Shown in pieces: positions 1-10,719 of a stretch of 64,000 bases of DNA; the first letter of the stretch is position 1, and each line of letters opens with the position of its first letter. The stretch comes from Macrocybe gigantea (taxonomy: Eukaryota; Basidiomycota; Agaricomycetes; Agaricales; Callistosporiaceae): NCBI GenBank assembly GCA_011319805.1, contig SJRY01000143.1, positions 418,780 to 482,779 of the forward strand. Direction: 5' to 3'. Under the pieces are notes generated by a model. The model did no database searches. It had not been told where the DNA came from and worked only from the letters and a program-made list of their open reading frames with translations. Position numbers and translations under genes: made by a program.

Positions 1-1073
1 TTCCACGTGACGCGGGCAGGAAGTATCACGATCCTGTGACAGTTGTTCCCACGAGGGAGGTGACTTGGTCATGTGACTAAGCAGCTGGCACGTGACGTAA
101 GCTGGGTTATACGTCACACATGTGACTTACCCCACTATGTGGGTCAAGTGTCACATGACCCTAACTCACGTGCTTGCACGTGATCCCCGATCTAAAAGTG
201 TAGGGGCCGAAAGGATAAGGGATTATACCGGGAATTGGGCTGATAACCACCCGATGGCGTTTGAGCCAACAGGGCACCCGGTACCGTGTGAGCTGCCTGA
301 AGTAGGGGTCCACGGAGGTTAGTCATGGTGCAGTACACTTTGGCGGAAATAGATCCAGACCCGTTCAGCTAAGGGCTTCCCCTGTGGGAACCTGTCATGG
401 GAGGACCATGGACCTTGCTGTGATATCGGAGGCCAGTCTGGCAGGCACATGGCAAGACAGAGACCTTGGACAGATGGGGATCCGCGCCCTAAGGGGCATC
501 AGCGAACCATCTGCCAGGGGACGGGAAGGCAGGACTGGGGGTCACGCCCCAGACACCGCTGGGCCGTAGCAAGGCTGGACAGTCTCCAGTCCTTGGCTCG
601 AGAGACCTAACTCCTCTGTCGGTGGCCCTGGGATAATACACCCAGGTTGCCGCTTAAGTTGAATCCGAAGTGCGAACTCCTGGGTTCCGTGGGACTCTGG
701 GGACCCCAGTGTGTAGATGAAAGTCCATGCCGACCTACTTGGCAGGCTTAAACAGTTCCCCTTGGCGTGGATGGCCTTGGGGTGCAAGTGTCAGACAAAA
801 AGCCTTAATTCGGCAGACTGCAGCTGAGTAAGACGGTACCATCCCTGAGTCCACACCCAATTTGGGGAGGCCTCGGCCGTTGGCAAGGGGGGGTCCGCAG
901 ACCAAATAGGGAGGGCATAAGCCCGATGGATGCACACTGGACCCACATAAGGAGTCCTAGGTTAAGGGTTCCCCTGGGCGTGGATGGCCCTGGGGTGAAA
1001 GTGCTAGACAATAGCCTCAATCTGGCAGACCCACCTAGGTAGCAGCCTCTCCCGCAAGGGGGGGCTAAACTTC
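1..1073 (+). repeat. R repeat, copy 1 (head lies outside the window)
   Basis: This copy matches the body of the R copies at 20701-21606 (+) and 32836-33772 (-). It starts about 125 nt inside the element, so the tRNA-like head is upstream of the window. The first 190 bases hold many CACGTG/CATGTG and GTGAC/GTCAC motifs. It ends with a GC-rich hairpin (GCCTC..CCCGC AAGGGGGGC) and the sequence CTAAACTTC, shared by all R copies. It is about 250 bp longer than copy 3: a motif of about 60 bp (CCTTGGCGTGGATGGCC...) is present twice, near 762-828 and 972-1034. No protein is supported; the short ORFs look incidental. LINE-A begins directly at its 3' end. Confidence 0.75.
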
Positions 1074-4000
1074 GGATCATCTCTCGAGGACCCTCCTCGG
1101 GTTATGGCCTATGTACACAACAGGCTTCGTCGCCTGCGTCCATCCCTTCGTCGTGACCTAGTTGATAGTCGCGATCTTATGATTGTTAGCTTCGCCACCC
1201 CTGGCGAGCCACTCTTTCTCGCTAACGCCTACTCTGATGGAGATGCTAGCGCGATTCGTCTTTTGCATGATTGTGCTGAGCGCCCCGACTTCCCCAACTT
1301 AGTTTATCTCGGAGGGGATTTCAATTGTCATTATGAACTCTGGGATAGAGTTCATAATTCACAGCGGTCTCGAGGGGAGATGCTGTGTAATGCAGCTCTC
1401 GATCTCGGTCTGGAATGGTCGGAACCTAGCAACCCTGGGCCGACATTCATTTCACATAACCCCGAGCTTCGGCCCTTGGTTATTGACTTGATGTTCATCC
1501 CCATTGATAGTGGGGATTGCCATCCTCGCATGATTGATGTGCTCAAGCTGACATCGGACCATGTCCCATTGTCACTTGTATTGGATGTTCCTCTGCTAGA
1601 CCTATCCGTCCAGTGACGAACGTTAAGTAAGGACAGCATACCGGAGTTTATATCCGACATTGCCAGTGATCTTCTCGGAATGGACATTGTCCCTATCGAG
1701 ACTAATAACGACCTCGAGAGCGTCTTGTCGACACTATCAAAGGCCATTGATCGAGCTTGGAATCTCCATTCTAGGGAATGCAAGCTCTCAAAACGGAGCA
1801 AGGGTTGGTGGAACCAACACTGCTCTGAGACTCTTGATACTTTCAGACAAACCCAGTCTGAAAGAGATCATCGCATCTGGCGGCGAGCTGTCAAAGATGC
1901 TAAGCGCGCCTTCTTTGATCAACGGATCAGGGAGGTTGCAGAAAAGTCTCGTTGTCCATGGGATCTAGCTGCATGGACAAAGCAGAGACCCCTACCTGAC
2001 TACGAAGCTATCTCGTTCCAGGGACAGCCTTGCAACTCTATCGAAGCGCTTTGGAATGTGCTTGATAAGTCTTATAATGCTGCGTCTGATCGCACAGTTA
2101 ATTTGGATCGCCTCAATGATCTTGAAGCACATCCAGTACGGGACTGGGTCCCGTTCTCTGCTGCCGAGCTCCGAGAGTCCTTAGAGCCCTGTAGCAATAT
2201 GTCTGCACCAGGATCAGACCATCTGTCTTGGAGCCACATCAAACAGCTGGTGAAATTTCCTCACATAGCTGCATTTATCTTGAACATTGCAAATGCGTGT
2301 CTAGATTTGGGGCACTGGCCCTCTTACTTCAAGCAGAGTTTGTCGGTTATCATTCCGAAACCTGGCAAACCTGCATACGATACCCCGAAAGCCTTTCGTC
2401 CGATTGTGCTTTTGAATACCCTTGGCAAGCTCGTCGAGAAGATGCTAGCGCGACGTATGCAGTACGAAGCGACCAAATTTGCTGTCTTCGATCCAAAGCA
2501 GTTCGGCGGCATCCGTCAGAACTCAACTGAGGATGCTGGGGTCTTCCTTACCCATATTATCCGTCAGGGGTGGTCTAAGGGATTCAAAACAAGTGTCATC
2601 GCTTTCGATGTCACTCAGTATTTTCCTTCACTCAACCATTGTATGTTGGTGAAGATTCTTCAACACAGAGGCTTTGCACGACAGGTGTCAAAGTTCTTTG
2701 AATCATATCTCGTTGGGCGCAAAACTTCCTATGCCTGGCGTAGTGCCATTTCTCCAGAGTTCGATGCCGACGTGGGAGTTGGTCAAGGCTCTGCACTCTC
2801 CCCAGTATTGTCAGTGCTTTACTTGGCGCCGGTACTGAAACTTTATCACAAAGCTGGTGATATGCCAGTAATCATGTCATTCGTCGATGACGGACTGATC
2901 ATTGCTCAGTCCAAATCCACATCGGACAATGTTCCGAAACTGCAGAGGGCTTATGCCTCTGTGCATAACCTCTTCACCGACTTTGGTCTTGTTGTAGAAC
3001 ACAACAAGACTGAACTACAGCACTTTTCGCGCAATAGTATGGACCCTCGTCCGTCTATTGACTTGGGCTTTGCTCCATTTACGGGCAATACCCCGCTTCG
3101 ACCCAAGGATGTCTGGCGATACCTTGGTTTCTTTTTGGACGCGCGCCTCTCTTTTAAGGAGCATGTTCGATTCTATGCTACGAAGGCCTTGACTACTGCC
3201 AGAGCCTTTCAGATGTTGGGCAATTCTGTTCGGGGCTTATCCCCTCAGCAGAAACGCATTCTCTACTTGTCATGCGCGCGTCCCATCGCAACGTACGGCT
3301 GTTTATTATGGAACTTCAATGGCATGCGTAATGTCGCACTGTTGAAACAACTACGCCAGATGCAGCGTAAAGCTTGCATCTGGATCAATGGACAGTTTCG
3401 CACTACTCCCGAGGGTGCGGCTGAGACAATGGCCTGCGTCGAACCCATCGGTGGGTTCATCCAAAGGCTGAAGGTCGGGTCCTCTGCCCACCTCGCCAAT
3501 TCCAATCTGAGGCATGCTCTCAGGTCAATTAGTACGCCCGCCTCGTCTGGGGGCGACCCATCTAAAGTGAGAAATCTCGCTTCTTTGTCAGACAGACAGC
3601 GTGCTGTGCTTAAGTCCCCACTCAAGGATTTGGTGGATCTGAAACCACCACTCTTTCTAACCACGGATTATTTTGCGGATGCAAATAACCCGGGCAGGCG
3701 GCTTGTCGATGAGTTTGACAGTCGCTTTGAGATTCATAAGTTACTTGGCCGAGATGAGGACTCGGTCAAGGCTTATCACGCATCGCTGGATCAAACACTT
3801 ACCCAGTGTTCGACCCAGCATGATTGCTCTTATGTGAGTAGTGATGGCTCCATGCCTGCGAAAGCAGAAGTGCCATTTAAGCAGTCTGTGTCAGCTTCGC
3901 GTGTTTATCGCGAGGGCAGGCTGGTTTTCGAAATTCGTCAGCCTGTTGGCAAATCAACGAGCGGTGATGCCGAGCTTATTGGATTGCGAATGGCAATCCA

Positions 4001-4892
4001 AAAGGCTATCACACAAGATGGAGTTGACTCCATTGTGTGCTTTCTGGATTCGATGAATGCGATTAATCGCATCATTGATTGCAATCCCCACTCTGTGCAG
4101 TCGCATTCTATTGCACTTTGTAGATCATTGAAAGCTTGGCTCTCAGAGTCCGAGCAGCGCCGGATTGAATTCTGGCACGTCCCTTCCAAATGGAAGTGGG
4201 CAATACAAGTCGAGGCTCACGAGTTCGCTCGAAGCCTGAACGTTCCTCTGGGGCTTCATCCCCTTTATACCACCGATGGCCTTCGAAGGGAGGCAGACGA
4301 TGATATGCATAGCACTTGGTTCCAGAATTCTAGGAACAAGAAATACATTGGTGCTTCCACATTTCGTTTTCACGAAGCAGAAAAGCCAAATTCCTATGAA
4401 CACCCCTCTCAGAAGAGAACGGGCTTTATGAAGTTAGTGACAGAGAACGAGCTTTTTGCTCACTGTTCACGTCTAGCATGCGGCCATGCTCCGATCAATG
4501 CGTATCGGGCACGGTTTAATTTTGTCGATAGCGATTTATGTCGTCCGGGGCAACCTGGACAATCTTAAAACAGTTGGGTCAGTGACCGAAGCACTGACCA
4601 AGCGGTATGCGAATCGCAAACTCTGCAACAGCATTGTTATAGGTCCTTTTGGACCTTTTACGTGGAATTGACCACAGCCGGCCCTCTGGGGTTGGGGGAC
4701 AGTGCTCGAGCGAGTGAGTATGCGTGAGCTCGAGTCCCATAGCTTGAGCGCGGGCACGAGAGAACAGGGCAGTGCAGCCCTCTATGTATCTCCCTTCAGT
4801 CTGGTTTGCCTCGGACTAGTCGTATTTATAGTAGGTACCTTGGTGTATTTACAAGCGGACTGCCACCGTGCACCGCTATATAAATTGTTGAA

Positions 4893-4924
<32 letters not shown>
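1074..4924 (+). mobile_element. LINE-A, 5'-truncated Tad1-like non-LTR retrotransposon
   Basis: It is homologous to LINE-F throughout but starts inside the endonuclease domain of ORF2, so ORF1 and the 5' UTR are missing. It ends in a run of about 29 A (4896-4924) after the 3' UTR shared by all copies (CACCGCTATATAAATTGTTG). 5' truncation and a poly(A) tail are the normal products of target-primed reverse transcription. No matching target duplication is visible: the left flank is R and the right flank is LINE-B. The insertion was therefore rearranged, or it joined older breaks. An internal deletion of about 190 bp near 4540 removes the C-terminal zinc knuckle. Confidence 0.92.
1104..4568 (+). 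pseudogene. LINE-A ORF2: endonuclease (partial), reverse transcriptase, RNase H
   Basis: The copied enzyme nicks target DNA (EEP endonuclease), reverse-transcribes the LINE RNA and removes RNA (RNase H). Bases 1104-1613 encode the C-terminal part of the endonuclease, with the GGDFN and SDH-type motifs (YLGGDFNCHY, TSDHVPLSL). A single in-frame TGA at 1614-1616 precedes RT. LINE-B has CGA there and a TGA at the next codon, so both are secondary CpG decay. RT motifs follow: AFDVTQYFPSL, GQGSALSPVLS and FVDDGLI. RNase H shows SSDGS, AELIGLR and FLDSMNAIN near 3835-4070. A deletion then removes the CxC..H..C knuckle and shifts the C-terminus. Apart from that stop and the tail deletion the frame is open, so decay is mild. 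Confidence 0.9.
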
Positions 4925-4928
<4 letters not shown>

Positions 4929-5188
4929 AGCGAGTATAAAGCTCGTTCTCTGTCACAAGCTTCATGAAGCCTATTCTCTTCCGAGAGGGGCGTTCATAGG
5001 AATTTGGCTTGCCTGCTTCATGAAAACGAAATGTGGAAGCGCCAATATATTTCTTGTTCCCAGAATTCTGGAAACCAAGTGCTATGCATATCATCGTCAG
5101 CCTCCTTTCGAAGGCCGTCGGTGGTATAGAGGGGACGAAGTCCCAGGGGGACGTCGAGGCTCCGGGCAAACTCGTGGGCCTCGACTTG
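4925..5188 (-). mobile_element. LINE-B, 3'-side fragment left of Gypsy-1
   Basis: This is the minus-strand continuation of the LINE whose main part is 11703-14958. It encodes the region after RNase H (the FHEAGKPNSYE and ADDDMHS parts of the other copies, one frameshift). The left end abuts the LINE-A poly(A), and the right end is cut by the Gypsy-1 LTR. ACTTG at 5184-5188 is the left half of the Gypsy-1 target duplication. The 3' UTR and poly(A) of LINE-B are not in this block. Confidence 0.85.
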
Positions 5189-5508
5189 TGTTAGGCTAGA
5201 CGAATCTCAGAAGGACTCGGGCAGACTAAGTGCGAGAGTGGTCTTGAGATGATGGCAAAAGGAATATTAAGCCTAGCATTACTGGTACATCTGGGAGTCC
5301 TTATATACACTACAGTACTCGAGCACGGACCATGGGCTGCGCAATGCTGTGGACTGCGGATGAGTAAGACTGGAAGAAGATGACTCAGGATGACTAGGGA
5401 AGTGAGATGACTCGATGGCTGCGCGCTGCGCAGCATGATGGGGGAGATAAGGGATGTGGGAAAGATAAGATAAGAAAATGAATAGTCCTTTGGGCGGCGT
5501 CTGTAACA
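5189..5508 (-). repeat. Gypsy-1 3' LTR
   Basis: 320 bp, beginning TGTTAG and ending TAACA on the plus strand. It is nearly identical to 11383-11702. It contains TATATAA and the AGGCTTAATAT motif on the minus strand. The left edge abuts the ACTTG target duplication. Confidence 0.95.
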
Positions 5509-5521
5509 TCACCCTCTCTTT
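5509..5521 (-). other. polypurine tract of Gypsy-1
   Basis: On the minus strand the sequence AAAGAGAGGGTGA directly precedes the 3' LTR, the position from which plus-strand DNA synthesis is primed. The same tract is present before the 3' LTRs of Gypsy-2 (48840-48853) and Gypsy-4 (63746-63758). Confidence 0.8.
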
Positions 5522-5545
5522 AGATTCGCGTCCTCGCGAAAAACC

Positions 5546-5944
5546 TTAGTCCAGCTGTCCCCACCCAGTATTGGTCTCCCAGGCGGTCGCGGCACGCGGG
5601 GCCCATGTATGAATGAGCTCTTCATTATAGGCGCGAATGTGGTGGAGTGTGGTGGCGAGGAGTTTAAGCCGCCGGTTTTCTGTGCGAAGCATTTCCATTG
5701 CTTCGCGAAGCGCGATACGTTCAGCTGCAGTGGGGCCGGTCCCATCAGGGGTTCTCCCGGTCCAGAGGTGCGTGCGGACGGTCATAACATAGCGCATATA
5801 TGCGCCGAGTGTGATGGCGAGGGGGTCCATGTAGTCGCTAGCATTGAGAATCCTTGCCAGATTCTCGAGGTCGCTTGGGCGGTTGGGGGTAGGTGCGCGG
5901 CTGCCCTCGCTGCTGTCGATGCTGATGGGGGCGTTGGTGGTCAT
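5546..5944 (-). CDS. ORF3 of the chromovirus family, unknown function
   Basis: A 132-residue ORF lies between the chromodomain end of pol and the polypurine tract, where simple Gypsy elements have nothing. It has a Ser/Asp/Pro-rich start (MTTNAPISIDSSEGS), a predicted helical middle (DPLAITLGAYMRYVMTV) and a charged Arg/Glu-rich helix (AERIALREAMEML). I see no signal peptide, membrane span or known motif, so an envelope role is not supported. Its ATG overlaps the pol stop of the family as ATGA, seen directly in Gypsy-2 and Gypsy-4. In Gypsy-1 pol stops earlier because of a 1-nt deletion. Homologues are at 48418 (broken) and 59899 (broken, duplicated). The reading frame is intact here, which argues for selection in the source element. 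Confidence 0.7.
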   Translation of the reverse strand: MTTNAPISIDSSEGSRAPTPNRPSDLENLARILNASDYMDPLAITLGAYMRYVMTVRTHLWTGRTPDGTGPTAAERIALREAMEMLRTENRRLKLLATTLHHIRAYNEELIHTWAPRAATAWETNTGWGQLD

Positions 5945-6008
5945 GAAGTGCGATTTTTGGTCTTCTTCCCTCTTGTCGTGATCCTTTTATCCTGGTTCGC
6001 AGTCTTCT

Positions 6009-6326
6009 TTAGAAGTGGTCTAGAGCTTGCTGCGCATTCCCCAGCTCCTTCTCTTTGATCCATGTGTTCTCTTCGTGTCCGTATCCTTTCCATTTGACCA
6101 GGAATAGTGTCCCCTTCCCTTGTTTCTTCCTTTTTAGGATCTCTTCTATCTCGTACTCTTCTTCATCATTTACGATTTCAGGGGGTGGTGGTGATGGTCG
6201 CTCTTGTATCTTGAAACGGGGTCCTTTGTAAGGCGTGAGCAGTGTTTCATTGAACACGGGGTGTATCAGCTGCCATGATGCTGGGAGTTCCAGGCGATAT
6301 GCCGAGGCTCCTTTCTTTTCAACCAC
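6009..6326 (-). pseudogene. Gypsy-1 pol C-terminus with chromodomain
   Basis: This segment encodes the integrase C-terminal part (VEKKGASAYRLELPA, HPVFNETLL) followed by a chromodomain with the consensus layout: YEIEEILKRK, FLVKWKGYG and NTWIKE at about 6030-6170. Chromodomains direct integration of chromoviruses to marked chromatin. The frame ends early at TAA (6009-6011) because one T of a TTT run is missing near 6013. Gypsy-2 continues for about 20 more residues to the ATGA overlap with ORF3. A preceding frameshift near 6425 separates it from the integrase core. Confidence 0.88.
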
Positions 6327-6394
6327 CTTGAACGGTCCGTATCGGAGTGCCGATAACTTCTTTGATGGTCGATTGACTGTGATATTGGTGGCTT

Positions 6395-7722
6395 CTAGCC
6401 ATACTCTATCTCCTTTCTTGTATTCCGGGCAGGTTTTCGTCTCGCGTCGTAATTGTCTTTGGCTCGTGTTTGTGCATATTGCAGCGCGGCATTTGCTTCC
6501 TTTCGTATTTGGCTCATTCTTTTGACGAAGTCTTTTGCTGCGGGGTTATTCCCTTCTGTCGTCTGCGGCTCTCCCTTCCAGGGGTGCATTCCATAGTTGA
6601 GGTAGAATGGTGTCTCCTTCGTTCCCTGGTGTGCTTTGTCATTGTATTGGTACTCTGCAATTGCTATCCATTCTGCCCAATCGTCCTGTAGGTTGTTTGT
6701 GAAGCTTCTGAGGAAGGCTTCCGTTTCTTGGTGGGATCGCTCCGCCTGTCCATCTGTCTGTGGGTGATAGGCCGTTGATAGGTTTTGCTTTGTTCCGAGT
6801 AATTTTAGAAGTGCTGTCATGAATCGTGCTGCGAACTGGGGTCCTCGATCACTGATGATCTTTCGTGGATTCCATGAAGCCGCCACACGTTGTCTCGGTA
6901 TAGTCGTGCGAGACCTTCTGCTGTGAGTTCGGTCTTTGTGGGAACTAGGTGGATCATCTTGGTCAGGCGGTCTGTGACTGCGGCGATGGCATTAAAGCCA
7001 TTCGAGCTGGGTAGCGGTCCTATGAGATCTACTCCGATATCTTCCCATGGTTGTTGTGGGACTTCGTGCGGGTGCAGGGGTGCGTGTTTCTTTTGTCGGA
7101 TGATTTTGTTTCGCTGACATGTTTCGCATCCATTGACATACTTCTTGATGTCTGTCAGCATTGATGGCCACCAATAGGTGCGGCTTATGAGCTCGTGCAT
7201 GCGGTATTGCCCTGGGTGTCCTCCGATGGGTGTGTCGTGGTGTTCAAACATGATGTTTTCCTTCAGTTTGTTGTCTGGAGGAACATAGATTTTCCCTCCT
7301 ACATATACGATGTGGTCGTCTTCTGTGAACCAGTGTGGTTTTTCCTTCAGTCCTGTTGTTACGATCGTTTCCCTTCGTGCGCATTGTCGAATTTGTTCTA
7401 TCCTTGAGGATTCGATCATCGTGATTCCTCTTGTTTGTATTGTTTCGTTATTTTCTGCTTCTTCTTTCTGTGGGTGTTCGTCCTCGAACATCATAAATTC
7501 GAAGTCTCGTTCATTATTCTCTTCCAGATGTCGAATGAATGCTGCTTCTTTGATCATTTGTATGTCGTCCTTCTCTGCTAGGTTTTCTTCATATCCTGCC
7601 ATTCGTGACAGGACATCCGCTTTTCCATTCGCCTTTCCTGGTACGTGTCGTAGTTCGTAGTCGTATTCCTGTAATTTCAGGTACCAGCCAATCTGTCTCG
7701 AATTGAGTCGCTGCGGCTTCGG
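6395..7722 (-). pseudogene. Gypsy-1 pol: end of RNase H and integrase
   Basis: On the minus strand this starts with LNSRQIGWYLKLQEYDYEL, the RNase H/connection end. It then shows the HHCC zinc-binding region of integrase (HDTPIGGHPGQYRMHEL.., CETCQRNK) and the DDE core (GVDLIGPLP, the DRGPQF site and the YHPQTDGQAERSHQETE region holding the last Glu). It is a cut-and-join enzyme that inserts the cDNA. Three 1-nt deletions, at about 7721 (TCTGGAAG to TCCGAAG), about 6873 (CCC to CC) and about 6425, split it into three frames. The catalytic region is otherwise conserved. Homopolymer-type deletions in a very young element could be sequence errors. Confidence 0.9.
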
Positions 7723-9583
7723 AAGTATGATAGGTTCTTGTGATCCGTCAATATTTCGAACTTCTCTCGAGCTTCGAGGAGGTATTGTCTCCATGTCTTT
7801 AGTGCGACCATTATCGCAAGAAGTTCCTTGTCGTAGATTTCGTAGTTTTGCTCTGCTGGGGTCATGCATCTCGAAATGAATGCAATCGGATGCCATAGTC
7901 CTTTCTGCTGTTGTGATAGTACCGCTCCAATGGCATATCCTGAGGCGTCCGTTTCGACTCGGAATTTTCCTTCTGTCTGTGGTAGTGCTAGAATGGGTGC
8001 TGAGGTTATATGTTGGATCAGTTCTTTGAAAGCGCCTTGTTGCTTGTCTGTCCACTGGAATGTTTTGTTTCCAGTCAACTCCGTCAGGGGTTTAGCGACC
8101 TTTGCATATCCCTTGATGAATCGTCGGTAAAAGTTCGTGAATCCCAAGAACTTTTGTAGTTCTTTCTTCGTCTTTGGGGTTGGCCAGGATTGTACGGCTG
8201 TGATCTTTTCTGGTTCCATTTCTACCTTCCCTTCTCCTACGATGTATCCTAGTACTGGGACTTTCGATGATTCCCAGACGCATTTCGGTCCTTTGATGAA
8301 TAGGTCGTTCTTGTTCAGTATTTCCATGACTTCTATGGTGTTCTTTTGGAGTTCCTCTCGTGTTCGTCCGATGATTATAATGTCATCCATATAGATTATG
8401 CACACTCTTCTTCGTATTTGGTCTTGGAAGAGGCTCGCCATCATTCGGCTAAAAGTGCCTGGTGCGTTGCACTGCCCAAAATACATGACTGTCGGTTCGA
8501 AGAGTCCTCTTGCTGTTAGGAAGGCTGCCTTCCATTCGTCCCCTTTCCGGATGCGCACGTTATTGTACCCCCAGATAATATCGATCTTGCTAAAGTACTT
8601 TGCTCCTTGTAGTACGTCGAGGAGCTCGCTGATGCGTGGTAGTGGAAACTTGTCCTTGACCGTATATTTGTTTATTTCCCGGTAGTCTTGGATGAGTCGC
8701 TTGCTTCCATCCTTCTTATTGCGAAAGAAGCAGGGTGCTGCGTAAGGTGATTTCGATGGGCGTATTTTTCCTGTTCGTAATCCTTCTTCGACGAAGGCAT
8801 CTAGTTCCTCTAGCTCTTTCTGTGTCATCGGGTAGACCTTGCTCGGTATCGTTTTGGGTGCATCCTTCGTTAAGTTTATTTCATGGTCCCATTCTTTGTG
8901 GTCTGGTAAGCGATCAAAGTTCTTCTCCTTGAAGAGGTGTTTGAATCTGATCAGATATGGGGGTATCTGGGTTCCTGTCTTGTCGCTGGCTGTGGTTTTC
9001 GCTGGTTCAGCCACCTTCTGTATCTTGATCGTCTGGTGGTTTATTTTGCACGTTTTGGGGCATCTGTCGAAGACAATTTCTCCTGTCCTCCATTTGATTG
9101 TTGGGTTGTGGTAGACAAGCCAGTCATGTCCTAGTAGCATGTCGGTTTTTCCGATATCGAGTACGATGGCTTCCATATGCTCCTTGTGTCCTTTAATGTC
9201 GATGTGGACCTCCGCTACTCGGTCTGCTGTTTTCTGACGATTGGGTGATCCGTCTGCATTTATGATGGGAATCTTCTTGATTCGTCGTGTCTTCAGTCCT
9301 GTTTTTGCTACTATCGCGGTGTTGATGCAGGTCCTATCCGCTCCGCTATCGACTTCTGGTGTTATCGTTGATTCCTTTTCGTGTTCGTATCCTCGCTGGT
9401 ACTGCGAGCTCTTTCCTCTTTGGTGGTTTGTCCCCTTGGATGGTTTTTCTTGGTGCTTCAGATCGCTTGGGGAATGGTGTATTTCAGAGTATGGGATGAT
9501 CTACATCCGGTATCGAAGCGAGTCTGTTTCAGTTGTATGGGTCGCGATTTAGCACCTCCTAGTCGGACCCTTCGGCAAAACCC
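7677..9583 (-). pseudogene. Gypsy-1 pol: protease, reverse transcriptase, RNase H
   Basis: The reading continues from gag-B in the -1 frame. Retropepsin is at about 9350 (VDSGADRTCINTAIVAKTGL; catalytic DSG), ending with DMLLGHDWLV. RT follows with the fingers (IRPSKSPYAAPCFF), SKIDIIWGYNNVRI and the YMDDIIII active site near 8390. RNase H has TDASGYAIGAVLSQ and [11 protein letters not shown]. The first recognisable Met is at 9176, after the protease, so pol is almost certainly made as a gag-pol fusion. Two 2-nt deletions, near 9470 and near 9370, break the protease region; Gypsy-2 and -4 have the missing bases. Confidence 0.9.
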
Positions 9584-10701
9584 TCTTTGTCAGAGCTTTC
9601 TTCATCCTTGTCTTCTTCGTCCTCTCCTTCTTCTTCTTTCACTTCTCTGACCCGGGATTTTCCTTTCTTCTTCTTCTTGCAGTTTCGTGCATAGTGTCCC
9701 TTTAAGCCACAGTTGAAACATGTGACATTTGCTGCTCCTTTTCGTGGTTCCGGGCAGTTTCGTGAGATGTGTCCTGGTTTATTGCAGTTGAAGCAGTTGT
9801 TGCTTCGTACTTTGTCGACTTCCATGGCCTGTCCTGCTCCTCGGCTTGGATTTCCGGCCTTGCGCTGATTGCTTGTGAATTCTCCTCTCATCACATTTCT
9901 GTGTTCATCGATGTTTCGTCCAATCGCTCGAACTGTCTTGATATATTCATCTCCATCTGTTGGAAGTGTGGAGATTGAGTGTACGGCTTCTGCTGTCCTT
10001 CGGTTTAAGCTCTTCTCGAGTAGGAAACGAGGGGCTGTTCCTGTCATTCCTGCTTTCCCTGCGAGGTCTACGAATTCATCCAGAAATTCGTCGATGGGTC
10101 GGTTTCCCTGTCTGATGTTGAATAGTTTGCTTCCTGCTTGTGATGGCGACATGACATTGCTGAATCGTGTCTCTATCTCGGTTATGAAGTCGGCCCATGT
10201 GCTTTGGTTTGTAGTGGTGTCGATCTTCTTTGATGCCCAATGGGCTCCGGGTCCGTCGGTCATTCTAGACAGGACCGCTCCAATCTTCTGTGTATCCGTG
10301 AGGTCTCCATGTGCGGTTATGTAGAGTTTCATCTTTCTCCACCAAATATCGAAGGATGTTCGATCTCCTGTAAAGGATTTCGGGTCGGCGATGATTCCCT
10401 TGTATTCTGTCGTCATCCTTTGGGGGTTTTCTTCGTCGTTCTCTTGGTCTTGGTCTTCCTGTTCCTGGATCTGTTGTTCTTGGGTCTGCTGTGCTTGTAC
10501 TTGGGCTTGCTGTTCTTGGAGCTGTTTCTGTCTTCGCTCCTCTCTCTGTTCTTTCCAGTAGTCTAGGTCGACTCCTGCGATTCTACAAGCTTGTTCAAAA
10601 TCGGCCCACTCTGCGGCGGTTGGTCCGGTTGTCTTTGGTAGTCCTTTTCGCTCCCTCCACCGATAGTATTCGTCCCAGTCGCTGTTGCTTACTTTCGCCA
10701 C
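9559..10701 (-). CDS. Gypsy-1 gag-B: capsid and nucleocapsid
   Basis: It has about 380 residues. The N-terminal third is Gln/Glu-rich (WKEQREERRQKQLQEQ) and coiled-coil-like. The middle is the retrotransposon gag domain (DPKSFTGDRTSFDIWWRKMK, then GPGAHWASKK and TWADFITEIETRF). Two CCHC zinc knuckles follow near 9700-9800 ([28 protein letters not shown]), then an acidic tail. It forms the particle and packages RNA. The frame opens at GTG, not ATG, and is in phase with gag-A; only the TAA at 10720-10722 separates them. The open frame and intact knuckles point to recent activity. Confidence 0.88.
   Translation of the reverse strand: MAKVSNSDWDEYYRWRERKGLPKTTGPTAAEWADFEQACRIAGVDLDYWKEQREERRQKQLQEQQAQVQAQQTQEQQIQEQEDQDQENDEENPQRMTTEYKGIIADPKSFTGDRTSFDIWWRKMKLYITAHGDLTDTQKIGAVLSRMTDGPGAHWASKKIDTTTNQSTWADFITEIETRFSNVMSPSQAGSKLFNIRQGNRPIDEFLDEFVDLAGKAGMTGTAPRFLLEKSLNRRTAEAVHSISTLPTDGDEYIKTVRAIGRNIDEHRNVMRGEFTSNQRKAGNPSRGAGQAMEVDKVRSNNCFNCNKPGHISRNCPEPRKGAANVTCFNCGLKGHYARNCKKKKKGKSRVREVKEEEGEDEEDKDEESSDKEGFAEGSD
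9577..9583 (-). promoter_or_regulatory. candidate -1 ribosomal frameshift site GGGTTTT
   Basis: In the gag-B frame the bases read G GGT TTT, which fits X XXY YYZ exactly, five sense codons before the gag stop TAG (9559-9561). Slipping back one base enters the protease/RT frame, which is open across the gag stop here. The heptamer and its phase are conserved in Gypsy-2 (44772-44778) and Gypsy-4 (55925-55931). There the -1 frame is closed downstream by CGA to TGA changes. Confidence 0.7.
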
Positions 10702-10719
10702 GGTGGTGCGATTCTCTCC

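Noticed and set aside
5191..5436. Open frames of 77-112 codons within every LTR copy (also at 11385, 44025, 48850, 53793, 59024)
   Set aside because: They recur only because the LTR is repeated, overlap in several frames, and carry no domain. They are not genes.
5546..5944. ORF3 as an envelope gene
   Set aside because: The position fits, but there is no signal peptide, transmembrane segment or cleavage motif.
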